The notes under the pieces were generated by a model. The model was not told the origin of the DNA and did not search any database. It saw only the letters and a list, made by a program, of their open reading frames with translations. DNA of 64,000 nucleotides from DATKMP01 sp963790045 (GTDB lineage Bacteria; Bacteroidota; Ignavibacteria; UBA10030): positions 124,001 through 188,000 of the forward strand of contig CAWBMS010000009.1 of the NCBI GenBank assembly GCA_963790045.1. The letters are read 5' to 3'. Positions 18,501 through 28,517 of the stretch are shown in pieces; the stretch's first letter is position 1, and each line of letters begins with the position of its first letter. A program made the position numbers and the translations under genes.

Positions 18501-20452
18501 ATGATGAAATATTGTTGGTGTCTTTTGGGGATATTGTTTTTGGCTGTTACTGCTTGCGGTGAAGGCAAGCAAAATTCTATTACAAGTCCGGATGGAAATG
18601 TTTCGGTAACGATCCATCTTGCGGCTGATGGAACGGCGTTGTTTGATGTGTTCTTCAAAGATCAAAGCGTGATAGAAAATAATTGTTTAGGATTGAAAAG
18701 GAAGGACGCTGATTTTTCAAAACATCTGCACTTACGTTCTGTTTCTTCGTTGGATGTTGTGAATGATAATTATACGCTTCTTTACGGCAAAAAATTGAAA
18801 TGCCAATATCAAGCCAACAAAAAAACATTTCATTTCTTCAATCAAGCAAGACAGCCGCTTGATATTATTTTCCAAGTATCGAATGACGGCGTCGCATTCC
18901 GATATTCCTTCCCCGATACATCGAGCGATGTGAAGAAAATTGAAAGCGAAACGACTCGATATTCTTTCAACGATTCTACTCGCGCATGGATTCAACCCAT
19001 TGATGCTGCAAAAAGCGGATGGTGTGCTTCGAATCCATCGTATGAAGAATATTATTATCGCGAAGTTGGCGTGAAAGCATTGCCGGTGCATGAACCGGGT
19101 TGGGTATTTCCTGCATTGTTTAAGTCGGGGAAAAATTGGATCGCTGTATCAGAAACAGCGCCGGACAAAAATTATTGCGGTTGCCGTTTAATGCACGACA
19201 GCGCAACAACAACCTTTCGCATCGGCTTCCCGCAGGCAGGAGAAATTATTCCGGGTGGAGCGTTGAATCCTGAATCCACAACACCATGGGCAACACCGTG
19301 GAGAATTCTTGTGGTAAGCGATAATCTTGGCACACTGGTGGAATCGACGCTCGGTACCGATCTTGCAAAACCATCAGTACCTGACGGAAGCTGCGTTTGT
19401 AAAACCGGGACGTTCTTCGTGGAGCTGGGTGCTGCTGAAAGATGATTCTACCATTTATCCAGTACAAAAACGCTTTATCGATTATGCGGCAGATATGGGA
19501 TGGGAATACTGCCTTATCGATGCAGGGTGGGATACGCAAATCGGTTATGAGAAAATCGGCGAGCTTTGTTCGTATGCATCTTCGCGCAATGTCGGCGTTC
19601 TTCTGTCGGTACAATTCTGCCGGTTCGTGGAATACAACACCGTTAACTCCGCGCAACAAATTGTTAACGCATGAACTTCGCATTGCAGAATTTTCTACGA
19701 TTCAAAAACTTGGAGTCAAAGGAATCAAAGTAGATTTCTTCGGCGGCGACGGACAATCGATGATGGCGTACTATCAGGATATTTTGCAGGATGCTGCTCA
19801 GTTCGGATTGATGGTGAATTGTCACGGAGCAAGTTTGCCGCGTGGCTTGGAACGAACGTATCCCAATCTTGCTTCGATGGAGGCAATTAAAGGTTTCGAG
19901 TATCTGACGTTTGATCAGAGCAATACAGATCAGGAAGCGAGCCACAGCGCGACGATTCCGTTCACGCGAAATTTATTCGATCCGATGGATTTCACTCCGG
20001 TCTGTTTTAGTGAGATACCGAATAAACAGCGCCGCACAACCAATAGTTTTGAATTAGCGTTAGCGGTCATGTTTCTTTCCGGAGTCCAGCATTATGCTGA
20101 AATTCCGGAAGGCATGGCGAAAGTGCCGGAGGAAGTTAAACAGATGATGAAGGATATTCCTGTTGCGTGGGATGAAACAAAGTTTATCGATGGGTATCCC
20201 GGAAAGTATGTTGTGTTGGCACGAAGGACGGGAAATGATTGGTACGTTGCCGGAATCAATGGAGAAGCGGTTGAAAAGCAAGTAACAGTTCGTCTCAATT
20301 TTCTAAACGACATCAGCAAGAGTGTACTGATAACGTGCGGCGACACTCCCCGGTCATTTCAAATAAAAAATAATGCTGTCAATGTTGCTCAATCGCTGAC
20401 AATCATATTAAAACCGAACGATGGTTTTGTTCTTCATCTTACTGAAAAGTGA
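18501..20452 (+). CDS. GH97 glycosidase, probable alpha-galactosidase (two +1 frameshifts)
   Basis: A lipoprotein signal (FLAVTACGEG) is followed by the GH97 N-terminal beta-sandwich, including ITSPDGNVSVTIHL. Two shifts interrupt the gene. Near 19388-19395 the frame ending DLAKPSVPDGS passes to FVKPGRSSWSWVLLKDD. Near 19606-19608 ...RNVGVLL passes to WYNSAGSWNTTPLTP after removal of one base. The downstream barrel has GVKGIKVDFFGGDGQSMM and YPNLASMEAIKGFEY. The Asp in KVDF is the nucleophile position of retaining alpha-galactosidase members; inverting SusB-type enzymes lack it. An alpha-galactosidase removing side chains fits the nearby galT and galM. Confidence 0.86.
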
Positions 20453-20478
20453 CGTTCAAATATTAAAAGGATAGTTCC

Positions 20479-22179
20479 GTGAAAAATTATTTTTTGATGT
20501 TGTGTGTTGGAATCCTCTCTTCGTCCTTGGTTGCTCAAACGAAGGAGTTCACTAATCCCATCCTCGCCGGTTTTTATCCCGATCCGAGTATTTGTAAAGT
20601 GGGCGAAGATTATTATTTGGTGAATTCGACCTTTGCGTACTTTCCCGGCATTCCGGTGTTTCATAGCAAAGATTTGGTGCACTGGAAATTAATCGGGCAT
20701 GTCTTGAATCGTCCGGAGCAATTGAATTTAGACAACGCCGGAGTCTCGCGCGGATTATTTGCACCGGCCATTCGCTATCATAACGGAATATTTTATGTAA
20801 CATGTACCTTGGTTGATAAAGGCGGAAATTTTGTTGTGACGGCGACGAATCCTGCCGGACCGTGGTCGAATCCTGTCTGGCTGCGAAATGTCAACGGCAT
20901 TGATCCATCGTTATTCTTCGATGGCGACGGAAAGGCATACATCGTCTTCAACAGCGATGCACCGGAAAACAAGCCGCTGTATTCAGGACATCGAACCATT
21001 CGTCTTCGCGAATTCGATATTGAACATCTCCAAGCAAGCAATGAAGAACACATTCTTGTCAATGGCGGTGTCGATATCACGAAAAAACCAGTGTGGATCG
21101 AGGGTCCGCATATTTTTCAAAAGGATGGTTTCTATTATCTTTGTGCGGCGGAAGGAGGAACAGCAGAAGATCACTCGGAAGTTGTTTTTCGAAGCGCCAA
21201 AATCGATGGCCCGTATCAACCGTACCAACATAATCCTATATTAACACAAAGAGATTTGAATCCACACCGAAAAAATCCTATTACATCGACAGGGCATGCA
21301 GATTTAATTCAAGCACCCAACGGAGAATGGTGGGCAGTATTTTTGGGATGCAGGCCCTACGATTCTTTGGAAGCGGCATATTATAACACAGGGCGCGAAA
21401 CGTTTATGGCTCCGGTAACATGGGAAAACGGCTGGCCGGTGATCAATCCCGGAAAAAAAGAAGTACAATATTTTTATCCAAGTCCAGCGCCGGAATCAGA
21501 AACATCCACGGGAAGTCCGTACAGCGGCAATTTTACTGTACGTGATGATTTTAATTCCGATACACTTGATCTCAATTGGATATTTTTACGAACGCCACAC
21601 AGCATGTGGTATGACTTGAAAAAGAAGAGCGGCTATCTTGCACTGCAAGTTCGCCCGGAAGATTGCGCCGGTACATCTAATCCGACATTTCTCGGACATC
21701 GTCAACAGCATTTGCAAAGTGCGGCGAGCATCGCGATGGAGTTTGCACCGGCTGCTGAGAATGAAAAGGGCGGCTTGTTGATTTTTCAAAATGAAACACA
21801 TTTTTATCTGTTGTGTAAATCACTGGAAGAAAACGATGCTGTCATCCAATTGTATCAATCGGCGAATGAAAAAAAGTCTGAACAAAAAATGAAATTAATT
21901 GCCTCGCAGAAAATTCCGGCAGCAAACAGCAGCGATAAAATATTTTTGAAGATCGAAGCCAAAAGAGATCGCTATGCCTTTGCGTTTGGATTTCAACCCC
22001 ATCAATGGATAACTTTAAAAGACGCTGTGGACGGAACATTTTTAAGTACACGAACAGCGGGAGGATTTGTCGGTTGTATGTATGCGATGTATGCAACATC
22101 GCTCGGCAAGCCCAGCAGCAATACAGCATACATCGATTGGTTTGAATACCAGGGAGACGATGAGATATATAAAAAGTAG
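20479..22179 (+). CDS. GH43 beta-xylosidase/alpha-L-arabinofuranosidase, secreted
   Basis: Five-bladed beta-propeller glycosidase. The signal peptide ends ...SSSLVAQT. NPILAGFYPDPSICKVGEDYYL holds the catalytic base Asp, NGIDPSLFFDGDGKAYIVF the middle Asp and WIEGPHIFQKDGFYYL the acid Glu. A C-terminal beta-sandwich of about 200 aa begins near DDFNSDTLDLNWIFLRTP, as in xylosidase/arabinofuranosidase subfamilies. Of 566 aa. The start is GTG at 20479 with AAAAGGA upstream. It is the last gene of the secreted xylan set, before a bidirectional terminator. Confidence 0.92.
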   Translation: MKNYFLMLCVGILSSSLVAQTKEFTNPILAGFYPDPSICKVGEDYYLVNSTFAYFPGIPVFHSKDLVHWKLIGHVLNRPEQLNLDNAGVSRGLFAPAIRYHNGIFYVTCTLVDKGGNFVVTATNPAGPWSNPVWLRNVNGIDPSLFFDGDGKAYIVFNSDAPENKPLYSGHRTIRLREFDIEHLQASNEEHILVNGGVDITKKPVWIEGPHIFQKDGFYYLCAAEGGTAEDHSEVVFRSAKIDGPYQPYQHNPILTQRDLNPHRKNPITSTGHADLIQAPNGEWWAVFLGCRPYDSLEAAYYNTGRETFMAPVTWENGWPVINPGKKEVQYFYPSPAPESETSTGSPYSGNFTVRDDFNSDTLDLNWIFLRTPHSMWYDLKKKSGYLALQVRPEDCAGTSNPTFLGHRQQHLQSAASIAMEFAPAAENEKGGLLIFQNETHFYLLCKSLEENDAVIQLYQSANEKKSEQKMKLIASQKIPAANSSDKIFLKIEAKRDRYAFAFGFQPHQWITLKDAVDGTFLSTRTAGGFVGCMYAMYATSLGKPSSNTAYIDWFEYQGDDEIYKK

Positions 22180-22205
22180 TGTTTTATAAAATTGACGGTA
22201 AATAA

Positions 22206-22237
22206 AAAAGGCGTTGACTCAATGAGTAACGCCTTTT
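22206..22237. terminator. Bidirectional terminator between convergent GH43 and GH35 genes
   Basis: AAAAGGCGTT (22206-22215) pairs with AACGCCTTTT (22228-22237), with an inner ACTC/GAGT pairing. The A-run before and T-run after let it work on both strands. Confidence 0.88.
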
Positions 22238-22269
22238 ATTCTTATATTCGTAATTGAAACAATCGACAA

Positions 22270-23922
22270 TTATTTGTATTGATACAGTTTCACTCGCTGT
22301 ATTTCAAAATCGCTATATGATAATCTTACGTGTCTTCCTTGATGGTCTTGATCGCCGTTAAGCCGTTGTCCAGCAACCCACTTACCGTTCACATATTTTC
22401 CTTCATCCACACTTAAGAATCCTGCAAGTGGAAGCAAAGGATTTTTCGATTCAAAGGTGATAATGATACCACTTCCTGCAACAATAAATTCGTCTGCTCC
22501 AGTTTGTATAATCAGGCCGCCTGCTCGTGGATCAACATCAGTGGCTGGCGTTGCATATTTATCGTTTAATTCAAAAGTCGCATGAAGGATATAATTTCCA
22601 AGATAAATCGTTCCCTGAGCATGATCTTTATCCAACAATACACCGGCCATCGTGCCTAACCCTTGCTGCTGTAAGATCAAAGGCGTAAGTTGTTGCAGCA
22701 ACGCATAACTTTTTGTGATACGATGTGTTTCTGGATTAAGCGATTCAATAAAGAAGGGAGAAAATCCCATTGCATCGTGCTGCCCAAAGGCATATAATGC
22801 ATTGGCAGCGCATTGATGAATTCCATTTGCTTCTGGAATAAATAACGGATTTCCAGAGCGATGATACTTGGTGCACCAATCTGCAAAATTCGGGAAGTAA
22901 ATATCCGGTGAAAAAATATCGATCGAAGAACCGCCTGCCTTCCAGATGTCAATGAGATGCGGCAACGGACCTGCGCTTGGATATTGTCCCGGTACATATC
23001 CATCTTTATTCAATGCGCAATTGACATACATCGGCAGAGGATATTCGGCTTTACCGGCAGCTGCAATCTCGTTGACATATTTTGAATAATGCCAAGTCAT
23101 AAATAATTCATCGGTACTTAAACTCTTTCCAAAAATCTCTTCCCATGTGCCTGATGTTTTATATCCCGTTGTTTGCCAAAAAGTTTTAAATTCCGGTATA
23201 AGTGAATCTTTGTGCGCTTGAAGATATGTCATCAATTGCTGCGGGGCTTGCGAGTGAAATAGTTCTGTTGCCTGACGGCAATAATCACGAGCATCGGGAA
23301 TATTGCCGACTTCATTCTCCACCTGTATCATTACAACAGTTTGTTCGCTCTGATCGAAAGATCGCAAATGGTTCATCAAAGCTACAAACGCTTTTTTATC
23401 AGCTTCTAAATTGTGGCGACTGAAGGCAGTGAGAATTTCCATTCCCTTGCCGGTCTTTTCTTGTGCGCGGGGAAATCGTTCAAGGTCGGTTTTGACCCAA
23501 GCCGGCGCATAACAAGACATACTATTTTTCCATGTCCCGAACCACAACAGTACCAACTTGATGTTCGCTTTTCGTGCATCTTTGATAAGTCCATCAACGA
23601 GAGAAAAATCAAACACTCCTTCTTGCGGTTCCATCAATTCCCAATACACAGGAGCCAGAATGGTATTGAGATGCACCTTCTGAAAGTTTTCCCAAAATGG
23701 TTTGATGTCTGCAAGGTTTGATGCGGTAGAGTTTCCCAATTCGCCACCAAGAATGAGAAATGGTTTCCCGTCCACTATTAATTGTGTGGCAGTGCCTTGT
23801 GTACGTAAATGCGGAATGTTTTTTTCTTGCTGTGCATGAATACTGGTATTTATAAATACAGAAAGAAAAATTACTAAGGCAAAATATCGCTTTTTAGAAA
23901 TGAACTTATTCAGCTTGTTCAC
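22270..23922 (-). CDS. GH35 beta-galactosidase with DUF5597 C-terminus, secreted
   Basis: Retaining beta-galactosidase-type enzyme of 550 aa. The signal peptide spans residues 1-31 (...FINTSIHAQQ). The barrel carries GELGNSTASNLADIKPFWEN, the acid/base in VMIQVENEVGNIPDAR near residue 205 and the nucleophile in FIPEANGIHQCAANALYA near 365. The C-terminal 150 residues match the extra domain of the GH35 group that includes xyloglucan-acting enzymes. It is the last gene of the minus-strand uronate operon, 5 bp after uxuA. That suggests galactose and glucuronate are met on the same polymer. Confidence 0.9.
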   Translation of the reverse strand: MNKLNKFISKKRYFALVIFLSVFINTSIHAQQEKNIPHLRTQGTATQLIVDGKPFLILGGELGNSTASNLADIKPFWENFQKVHLNTILAPVYWELMEPQEGVFDFSLVDGLIKDARKANIKLVLLWFGTWKNSMSCYAPAWVKTDLERFPRAQEKTGKGMEILTAFSRHNLEADKKAFVALMNHLRSFDQSEQTVVMIQVENEVGNIPDARDYCRQATELFHSQAPQQLMTYLQAHKDSLIPEFKTFWQTTGYKTSGTWEEIFGKSLSTDELFMTWHYSKYVNEIAAAGKAEYPLPMYVNCALNKDGYVPGQYPSAGPLPHLIDIWKAGGSSIDIFSPDIYFPNFADWCTKYHRSGNPLFIPEANGIHQCAANALYAFGQHDAMGFSPFFIESLNPETHRITKSYALLQQLTPLILQQQGLGTMAGVLLDKDHAQGTIYLGNYILHATFELNDKYATPATDVDPRAGGLIIQTGADEFIVAGSGIIITFESKNPLLPLAGFLSVDEGKYVNGKWVAGQRLNGDQDHQGRHVRLSYSDFEIQRVKLYQYK

Positions 23923-23927
23923 GCTCC

Positions 23928-25118
23928 TTATAATCCTAATGACCGTCGAATTCCCAACTCTAATCCGCGTAATTCAGCAAGCCCGCGCATTCTACCAAAC
24001 AATGAGTAGCCGGGATAAATACCTTTCCGATTTTGATCTGGCAACATCAAGTGCCCATGATCGGGACGCATCGGCATACGATGATCTTTTCGTCCAGCGA
24101 TGATGCGGCGTTGTTGCTCTACCAACAACGTTTTGATAACCCCATAGATGTCAATATCGCCATCAAGATGATTATCTTCTAAAAAATTTCCATCGCTCGT
24201 TCTGCTGACATTGCGCAAATGAATAAAGTTGATGCGATGCGCAAATCGTTCGGCAAGATCGACAAGATCGTTGGAAGTGCTGGAACCGAACGAACCGGTG
24301 CATAATGTTAATCCATTATGAAGTGAATCGGCGGCAGTAAATAATTGTTCCACATCGCTTCGATTGCTCAACACGCGCGGCAGCCCCAGCAGCGGCCACG
24401 GTGGATCGTCGGGATGAATTGTAAGATACACGCCGGCTTCTTCAGCAGCAGGAATAATTTCTTTGATGAAGAGATACAAATGGTTTCGCAGTTCCTGTTC
24501 GCCGATCGTTTTATATTCATCAAGGGCATTTTGCAATCCTTCCAGCGTGTATGTTTCACCTGAACCGGGAAATCCTAATAACACTGTTTGGATCAAATTT
24601 TCTTTTTGATTTTCGTTCAAGTGTGAAAAATATTCCGCGGCGTGTGCCTGTTGTTCATCGGTATAGCTTTGTTTTGCCGCTGGGCGTTTTAGAAGAAACA
24701 AATCGAACGCGGCAAAAGAAATTGCCTCAAACCGCGTCGTGATGGATCCATCTTTGAAGGTTACCTGCAAATTGGTACGCGACCAATCGAGGACCGGCAT
24801 AAAATTGTAACACACGGTATCGATTCCACACCGTCCCAGATTGCGTATCGACGTTTTATAATTTTCGATGAAGTGTTGATATCCATGAATTCGTTTCTTA
24901 ATGTCTTCGTGTACCGGAATGCTTTCTGCCACCGACCATGTTAATCCTTCCGCTTCGATCATCTGTTTCCGCTTTTGAATTTCCTCGATGGTCCACACTT
25001 CGCCGCCGGGAATATGGTGAAGTGCCGTAACAATACCCGTTGCTCCGGTTTGTTTTATTTCTTTTAAAGAGATTGGATCGTTAGGCCCGAACCATCTCCA
25101 CGTTTGTTCAAACGCCAT
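23928..25118 (-). CDS. uxuA: D-mannonate dehydratase
   Basis: Dehydrates D-mannonate to 2-keto-3-deoxygluconate in hexuronate breakdown. Of 396 aa, the usual length. Motifs: TWRWFGPNDPISLKEIKQTGATGIVTALHHIP at the N-terminus, NLGRCGIDTVCYNFMPVLDWSRT near 90, LTIHPDDPPWPLLGLPRVL, LCTGSFGSSTSNDL and the C-terminal DHGHLMLPDQ and GYSLFGRMRGLAELRGLE. It follows the SDR reductase gene in the operon. No uronate isomerase (uxaC) is visible in the window. Confidence 0.97.
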   Translation of the reverse strand: MAFEQTWRWFGPNDPISLKEIKQTGATGIVTALHHIPGGEVWTIEEIQKRKQMIEAEGLTWSVAESIPVHEDIKKRIHGYQHFIENYKTSIRNLGRCGIDTVCYNFMPVLDWSRTNLQVTFKDGSITTRFEAISFAAFDLFLLKRPAAKQSYTDEQQAHAAEYFSHLNENQKENLIQTVLLGFPGSGETYTLEGLQNALDEYKTIGEQELRNHLYLFIKEIIPAAEEAGVYLTIHPDDPPWPLLGLPRVLSNRSDVEQLFTAADSLHNGLTLCTGSFGSSTSNDLVDLAERFAHRINFIHLRNVSRTSDGNFLEDNHLDGDIDIYGVIKTLLVEQQRRIIAGRKDHRMPMRPDHGHLMLPDQNRKGIYPGYSLFGRMRGLAELRGLELGIRRSLGL

Positions 25119-25157
25119 GAATGTTTCTTTCTTACAAAAACAAATTCTACCAAAAAA

Positions 25158-25982
25158 TTAAACACCGCTGTTGGAACTAAATCCGCCGTCCACCGGAATA
25201 GTGATACCGGTAACGAATTTCGATGCATCGCTTGCAAGAAAGAGCATCGTACCCACAAGTTCGTCGGGATCGCCGAAACGTTTGAACGGCGTCATCGCGA
25301 TAACCGTTTTTCCACGTTCGGTCAACGAACCATCAGGATTTGAAAGTAGTGTTCTATTCTGCTCGGTCAACAGCCAGCCCGGTGCAATCGCGTTGACGCG
25401 AATAGCGCCGCCGTATTTATTTGCCATTTCTACTGCCAGCCATTGTGTGAAGTTGACGACGGCTGCTTTGGCGACAGAGTAGCCGACCACTCGCGAGATA
25501 GCGCGGTACGAAGCCATGGACGCAACGTTGATGATCGATCCGCTTTTTTGTTCGACCATGGTTTTTCCGAAAATCAATGTCGGTAAAACCGTACCGTTCA
25601 AATTCAGATCGGAAACTTTTTTAAATTGATCCATCTGTAGGTCGAAGATAGTCTGGTTTACACCGATGGTTGCGCCTGCCATGTTTCCACCAGCAGCGTT
25701 GATGAGGACATCGATGCGCTGGAATTTGTCTATGATTGCTTTCCGTGTTTCTTGTAAGCTCGGTTCATCCAGCACATTACATTTGAGTCCAACAATATTG
25801 GGTGAAATCTTTTGAAGAACATCGAGTTTATTCTTAAGATTTGTTTCGCTGATATCGAGTAAAACAACATTTGCACCTGCTTGTAAAAAACTTTTTGCCA
25901 TTGCGCTGGCAAGAATGCCGCCGCCGCCGGTGATGACGACAACTTTGTGCTTAAGGTTGAAAAGAGATTCTAAATATTCCAT
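25158..25982 (-). CDS. SDR D-mannonate oxidoreductase
   Basis: Short-chain dehydrogenase of 274 aa. The NAD-binding motif is TGGGGILASAMAKSF near residue 18, followed by NAAGG near 94, the catalytic Ser segment SGSIINVASMASY and YSVAKAA with the catalytic Tyr/Lys. Adjacent uxuA and the family pattern indicate reduction of fructuronate to mannonate, as in Bacillus-type UxuB. This is a different fold from E. coli UxuB. The start follows AGGAGT. It is first in the minus-strand operon with uxuA and GH35. Confidence 0.88.
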   Translation of the reverse strand: MEYLESLFNLKHKVVVITGGGGILASAMAKSFLQAGANVVLLDISETNLKNKLDVLQKISPNIVGLKCNVLDEPSLQETRKAIIDKFQRIDVLINAAGGNMAGATIGVNQTIFDLQMDQFKKVSDLNLNGTVLPTLIFGKTMVEQKSGSIINVASMASYRAISRVVGYSVAKAAVVNFTQWLAVEMANKYGGAIRVNAIAPGWLLTEQNRTLLSNPDGSLTERGKTVIAMTPFKRFGDPDELVGTMLFLASDASKFVTGITIPVDGGFSSNSGV

Positions 25983-26406
25983 GACTACTCCTATTAAATT
26001 CTATATTTCACATCGTGCTCAATAAAGATAAATTGTTTATAAACATAAAATACGCATTTAACAAGTAAAGAAAAAATAGATTTGACATATTGATATGGCA
26101 AAGCAAGGGAAAATTTCAATATCGGTAAAAAATGGCTTGTCCGATAATTTTTAAGAGAACCGGCATGAACAATGGTCTATAAAAAAGAACTCGATATAAA
26201 GAAATTATTTTTTGCTTGCTTTTGTAATCCTACATTTTTAACTTGTATTTCAACTTAAATACAAAAATTTAATTGAATAAGTTGAATATGGAAAAATCAA
26301 TCGTGCCCTCTATCAGATGATGGCATTATTCAACATGTTCTTACAATTCATCACACTAATCGGTATAGACAATCCAAAATATATATAATTCTTGAGGAGA
26401 TACACA
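25983..26406. promoter_or_regulatory. Divergent control region with two candidate operators
   Basis: This AT-rich gap of 424 bp separates the uronate operon from the GH3 cassette. It holds a perfect 12-bp palindrome TGTTTATAAACA at 26034-26045, about 50 bp upstream of the SDR gene, and TTGTATTT-N6-AAATACAA at 26243-26264, about 140 bp upstream of GH3. A TTGACA at 26082-26087 has no convincing -10 partner. Operator roles are inferred. No gene is seen here. Confidence 0.45.
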
Positions 26407-28239
26407 ATGTCAACTGAAAGAGACAATTTTGTTGCATCGAAGCTGGCGAAAATGACCCTGGAGGAAAAATGCGGTCAGGTTCTCACGTTTACATGGCGCG
26501 GCGCCTACTTGACGCCTTCAGGGTTCGAACAGATCACCCGGTTGCATGCCGGCGGTCTTTGCTTGGAACCCTACGCGTTGGAGACATGCAAGAACTTGTA
26601 TTGGGGACGTTCACAAGTCGATTCCACTTTCAAAAGACCGAAAGACTGGTTCGATATCGCACACACCTACTTCGACGACCGTAGCTTCGGCGTAAGCGTG
26701 ACTCCCGAAGAACTCACCGAGGCGCTTAACAAACTTCAGCAAATTGCAATGGGTCGCCCCGCGGGAATTCCATTACACATCACTATCGACATGGAAGGCG
26801 ATTTCAAGAATGACTACGCCTCTGGTCACGTTATCCAATTTCCGCCCCCAATGGGCATCACCGCCATTGGCGACCTTGATCTCGCCTATAAGGTGGCGAA
26901 TACACTCGGTAAGCAAATGGCGCTGATTGGCATCACACAGTTTTACCATCCAGTCTGCGATGTCAACATCAATCCTTTGAACCCCGAAATAGGTGTACGT
27001 TCCTTCGGCGACGATCCACAGAAATGTGCAAAGTTTGTTGATGCGACAGTTCGCGGTTATCAAGATGCGGGCATCGTGGCGACCATCAAGCACTTTGCTG
27101 GCCGCGGTGATTCGGCAACCGATGCGCACGAAACACTGGACGTCTGCAAGGGCGACCTAAAAAGGATGAAGGAAGTCGAACTGGTTACATTCCAGGCGGG
27201 CGTTAACGCGGGTGCGAAAGCTTTAATGACGGCACACACAATCTTCCCGGCATACGATAAAGAATTTCCAGCCACACTCTCCTCGAAGATCCTCGTCGAT
27301 CTCTTGCGGAAGGAAATGGGATTCAAGGGCGTCGTCGTTTCGGATGCCATCGGTATGGCCGCCATCCTAAAAAAATGGCCGCTGCCGCAAGCGTGCGCCA
27401 TGGCAATCAAGGCGGGCGTAGACACCATCCTTCTCAAGGCGGATGATGAATCCCGTTCGCAGTGCTTCTTCGGGATCAAGGGTGCCGTCGAGCGCGGCGA
27501 ACTTTCCGAGGATCGGCTTAACGATGCGGTCCGTCGGCTCCTGTGCATGAAGTACGACCAAGGTCTATTCGAGAAAGCCGGGAAAATGGATCCGGAAAAA
27601 ACTCACATCCATGTACACAGCAAGGAAGTCCAGGGCTTCTCGCGAGAAGTTGCGGAGAAAGCTCTTCTGGTTGTCCGCGATAACAAGAAACTTCTTCCCC
27701 TCTCCAAGGATAAGAAGATATTGGTCGTCGAGCAGATCATGCCCTACTCCTTCCTGGGTAAAGATCTGTACAGTCATCCGCACATGTTCTGCGAGCAGAT
27801 GGCCAAGCATTCGATGAACCTCATTTTAGATGACACCGGCTTTTATGCCTCCGATGAGGATATGGAGGAAGCTCTAAAACTCGCGAAAGAGGCAGATCTG
27901 GTCGTCATGACGAACTACTTTGCCCGCATCGAGAAGAAAGGCAATAATCAACGTCTGGTCAAGGCGTTGAAGGCGGCGGGACACACGGTGATTGTTGTGA
28001 CGAACTTCCCGTACCGAAAAGGTGTCACCAAGGAAGCCGACGCAGTGGTCTGTAACTTCTCTGGTTCGCCCGATTCTATCCGGGCTGCGGCAGATCTTCT
28101 CTGGGGTGCAGTCAAGGCATGTCCTACAACGAAGATGCCGATTGATTTGAGTGCCGAGGCAAATATTCCAGACGAACCCTTTGTTCCATTGAAGCCAGGA
28201 AAAAAGCCGGCAGCCAATATGTGGGCGGGAAAGTGCTAA
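26407..28239 (+). CDS. GH3 glycosidase of the NagZ type, cytoplasmic
   Basis: Two-domain family 3 glycoside hydrolase of about 610 aa without signal peptide. The barrel shows LHITIDMEGD, NPLNPEIGVRSFGDD, the NagZ-type loop KHFAGRGDSATDAHE (with the His used as acid/base) near residue 235 and the nucleophile in GVVVSDAIGMAA near 310. The C-terminal GH3 domain begins near FSREVAEKALLVV. The DAH loop points to beta-N-acetylglucosaminidase or a related phosphorylase and less to a classical beta-glucosidase. The start is ATG 26407 with GAGGAG upstream. Codon use is GC-rich: I count 40 G/C in the 60 bases 27481-27540, against 17 of 60 at 18781-18840. Confidence 0.85.
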   Translation: MSTERDNFVASKLAKMTLEEKCGQVLTFTWRGAYLTPSGFEQITRLHAGGLCLEPYALETCKNLYWGRSQVDSTFKRPKDWFDIAHTYFDDRSFGVSVTPEELTEALNKLQQIAMGRPAGIPLHITIDMEGDFKNDYASGHVIQFPPPMGITAIGDLDLAYKVANTLGKQMALIGITQFYHPVCDVNINPLNPEIGVRSFGDDPQKCAKFVDATVRGYQDAGIVATIKHFAGRGDSATDAHETLDVCKGDLKRMKEVELVTFQAGVNAGAKALMTAHTIFPAYDKEFPATLSSKILVDLLRKEMGFKGVVVSDAIGMAAILKKWPLPQACAMAIKAGVDTILLKADDESRSQCFFGIKGAVERGELSEDRLNDAVRRLLCMKYDQGLFEKAGKMDPEKTHIHVHSKEVQGFSREVAEKALLVVRDNKKLLPLSKDKKILVVEQIMPYSFLGKDLYSHPHMFCEQMAKHSMNLILDDTGFYASDEDMEEALKLAKEADLVVMTNYFARIEKKGNNQRLVKALKAAGHTVIVVTNFPYRKGVTKEADAVVCNFSGSPDSIRAAADLLWGAVKACPTTKMPIDLSAEANIPDEPFVPLKPGKKPAANMWAGKC

Positions 28240-28247
28240 TAATAAAC

Positions 28248-28342
28248 GTCCTTCCCTGAAAAAGGAAGGACTGTCTTAAAAATATTCACGGAAAAACGCA
28301 AAGGTCGTAAAGGAAACAAACTTTACACCTTTGCGGTTTTTT
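28248..28342 (+). terminator. Two hairpins after the GH3 gene
   Basis: The first is GTCCTTCC/GGAAGGAC (28248-28271). The second is longer: CGCAAAGGT and GTAAAG pair with CTTTAC and ACCTTTGCG (28297-28335), with a one-base bulge, and are followed by GTTTTTTG. The second is a good intrinsic terminator. It places GH116 and the kinase on a separate or attenuated transcript. Bases 28343-28517 show nothing else. Confidence 0.75.
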
Positions 28343-28517
28343 GTGAAACAATAGTTTTAAATCTCAACATTCTATGAGATAGCATCTTGAAGAGTTCGTT
28401 CCAATTGTTGGTGGTGCACATAATATTCCGAGCCAACACAGGAAAAATTCTGATACTTGAAAACAAACATTCTTTACAAATTTGAACAACCAAACGAAGA
28501 GCGAGAGGAATATGCTA

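Noticed and set aside
27060..27548. A 162-codon minus-strand open frame in the GC-rich GH3 gene
   Set aside because: Long antisense frames are expected in GC-rich coding DNA. The plus-strand protein has all GH3 motifs.
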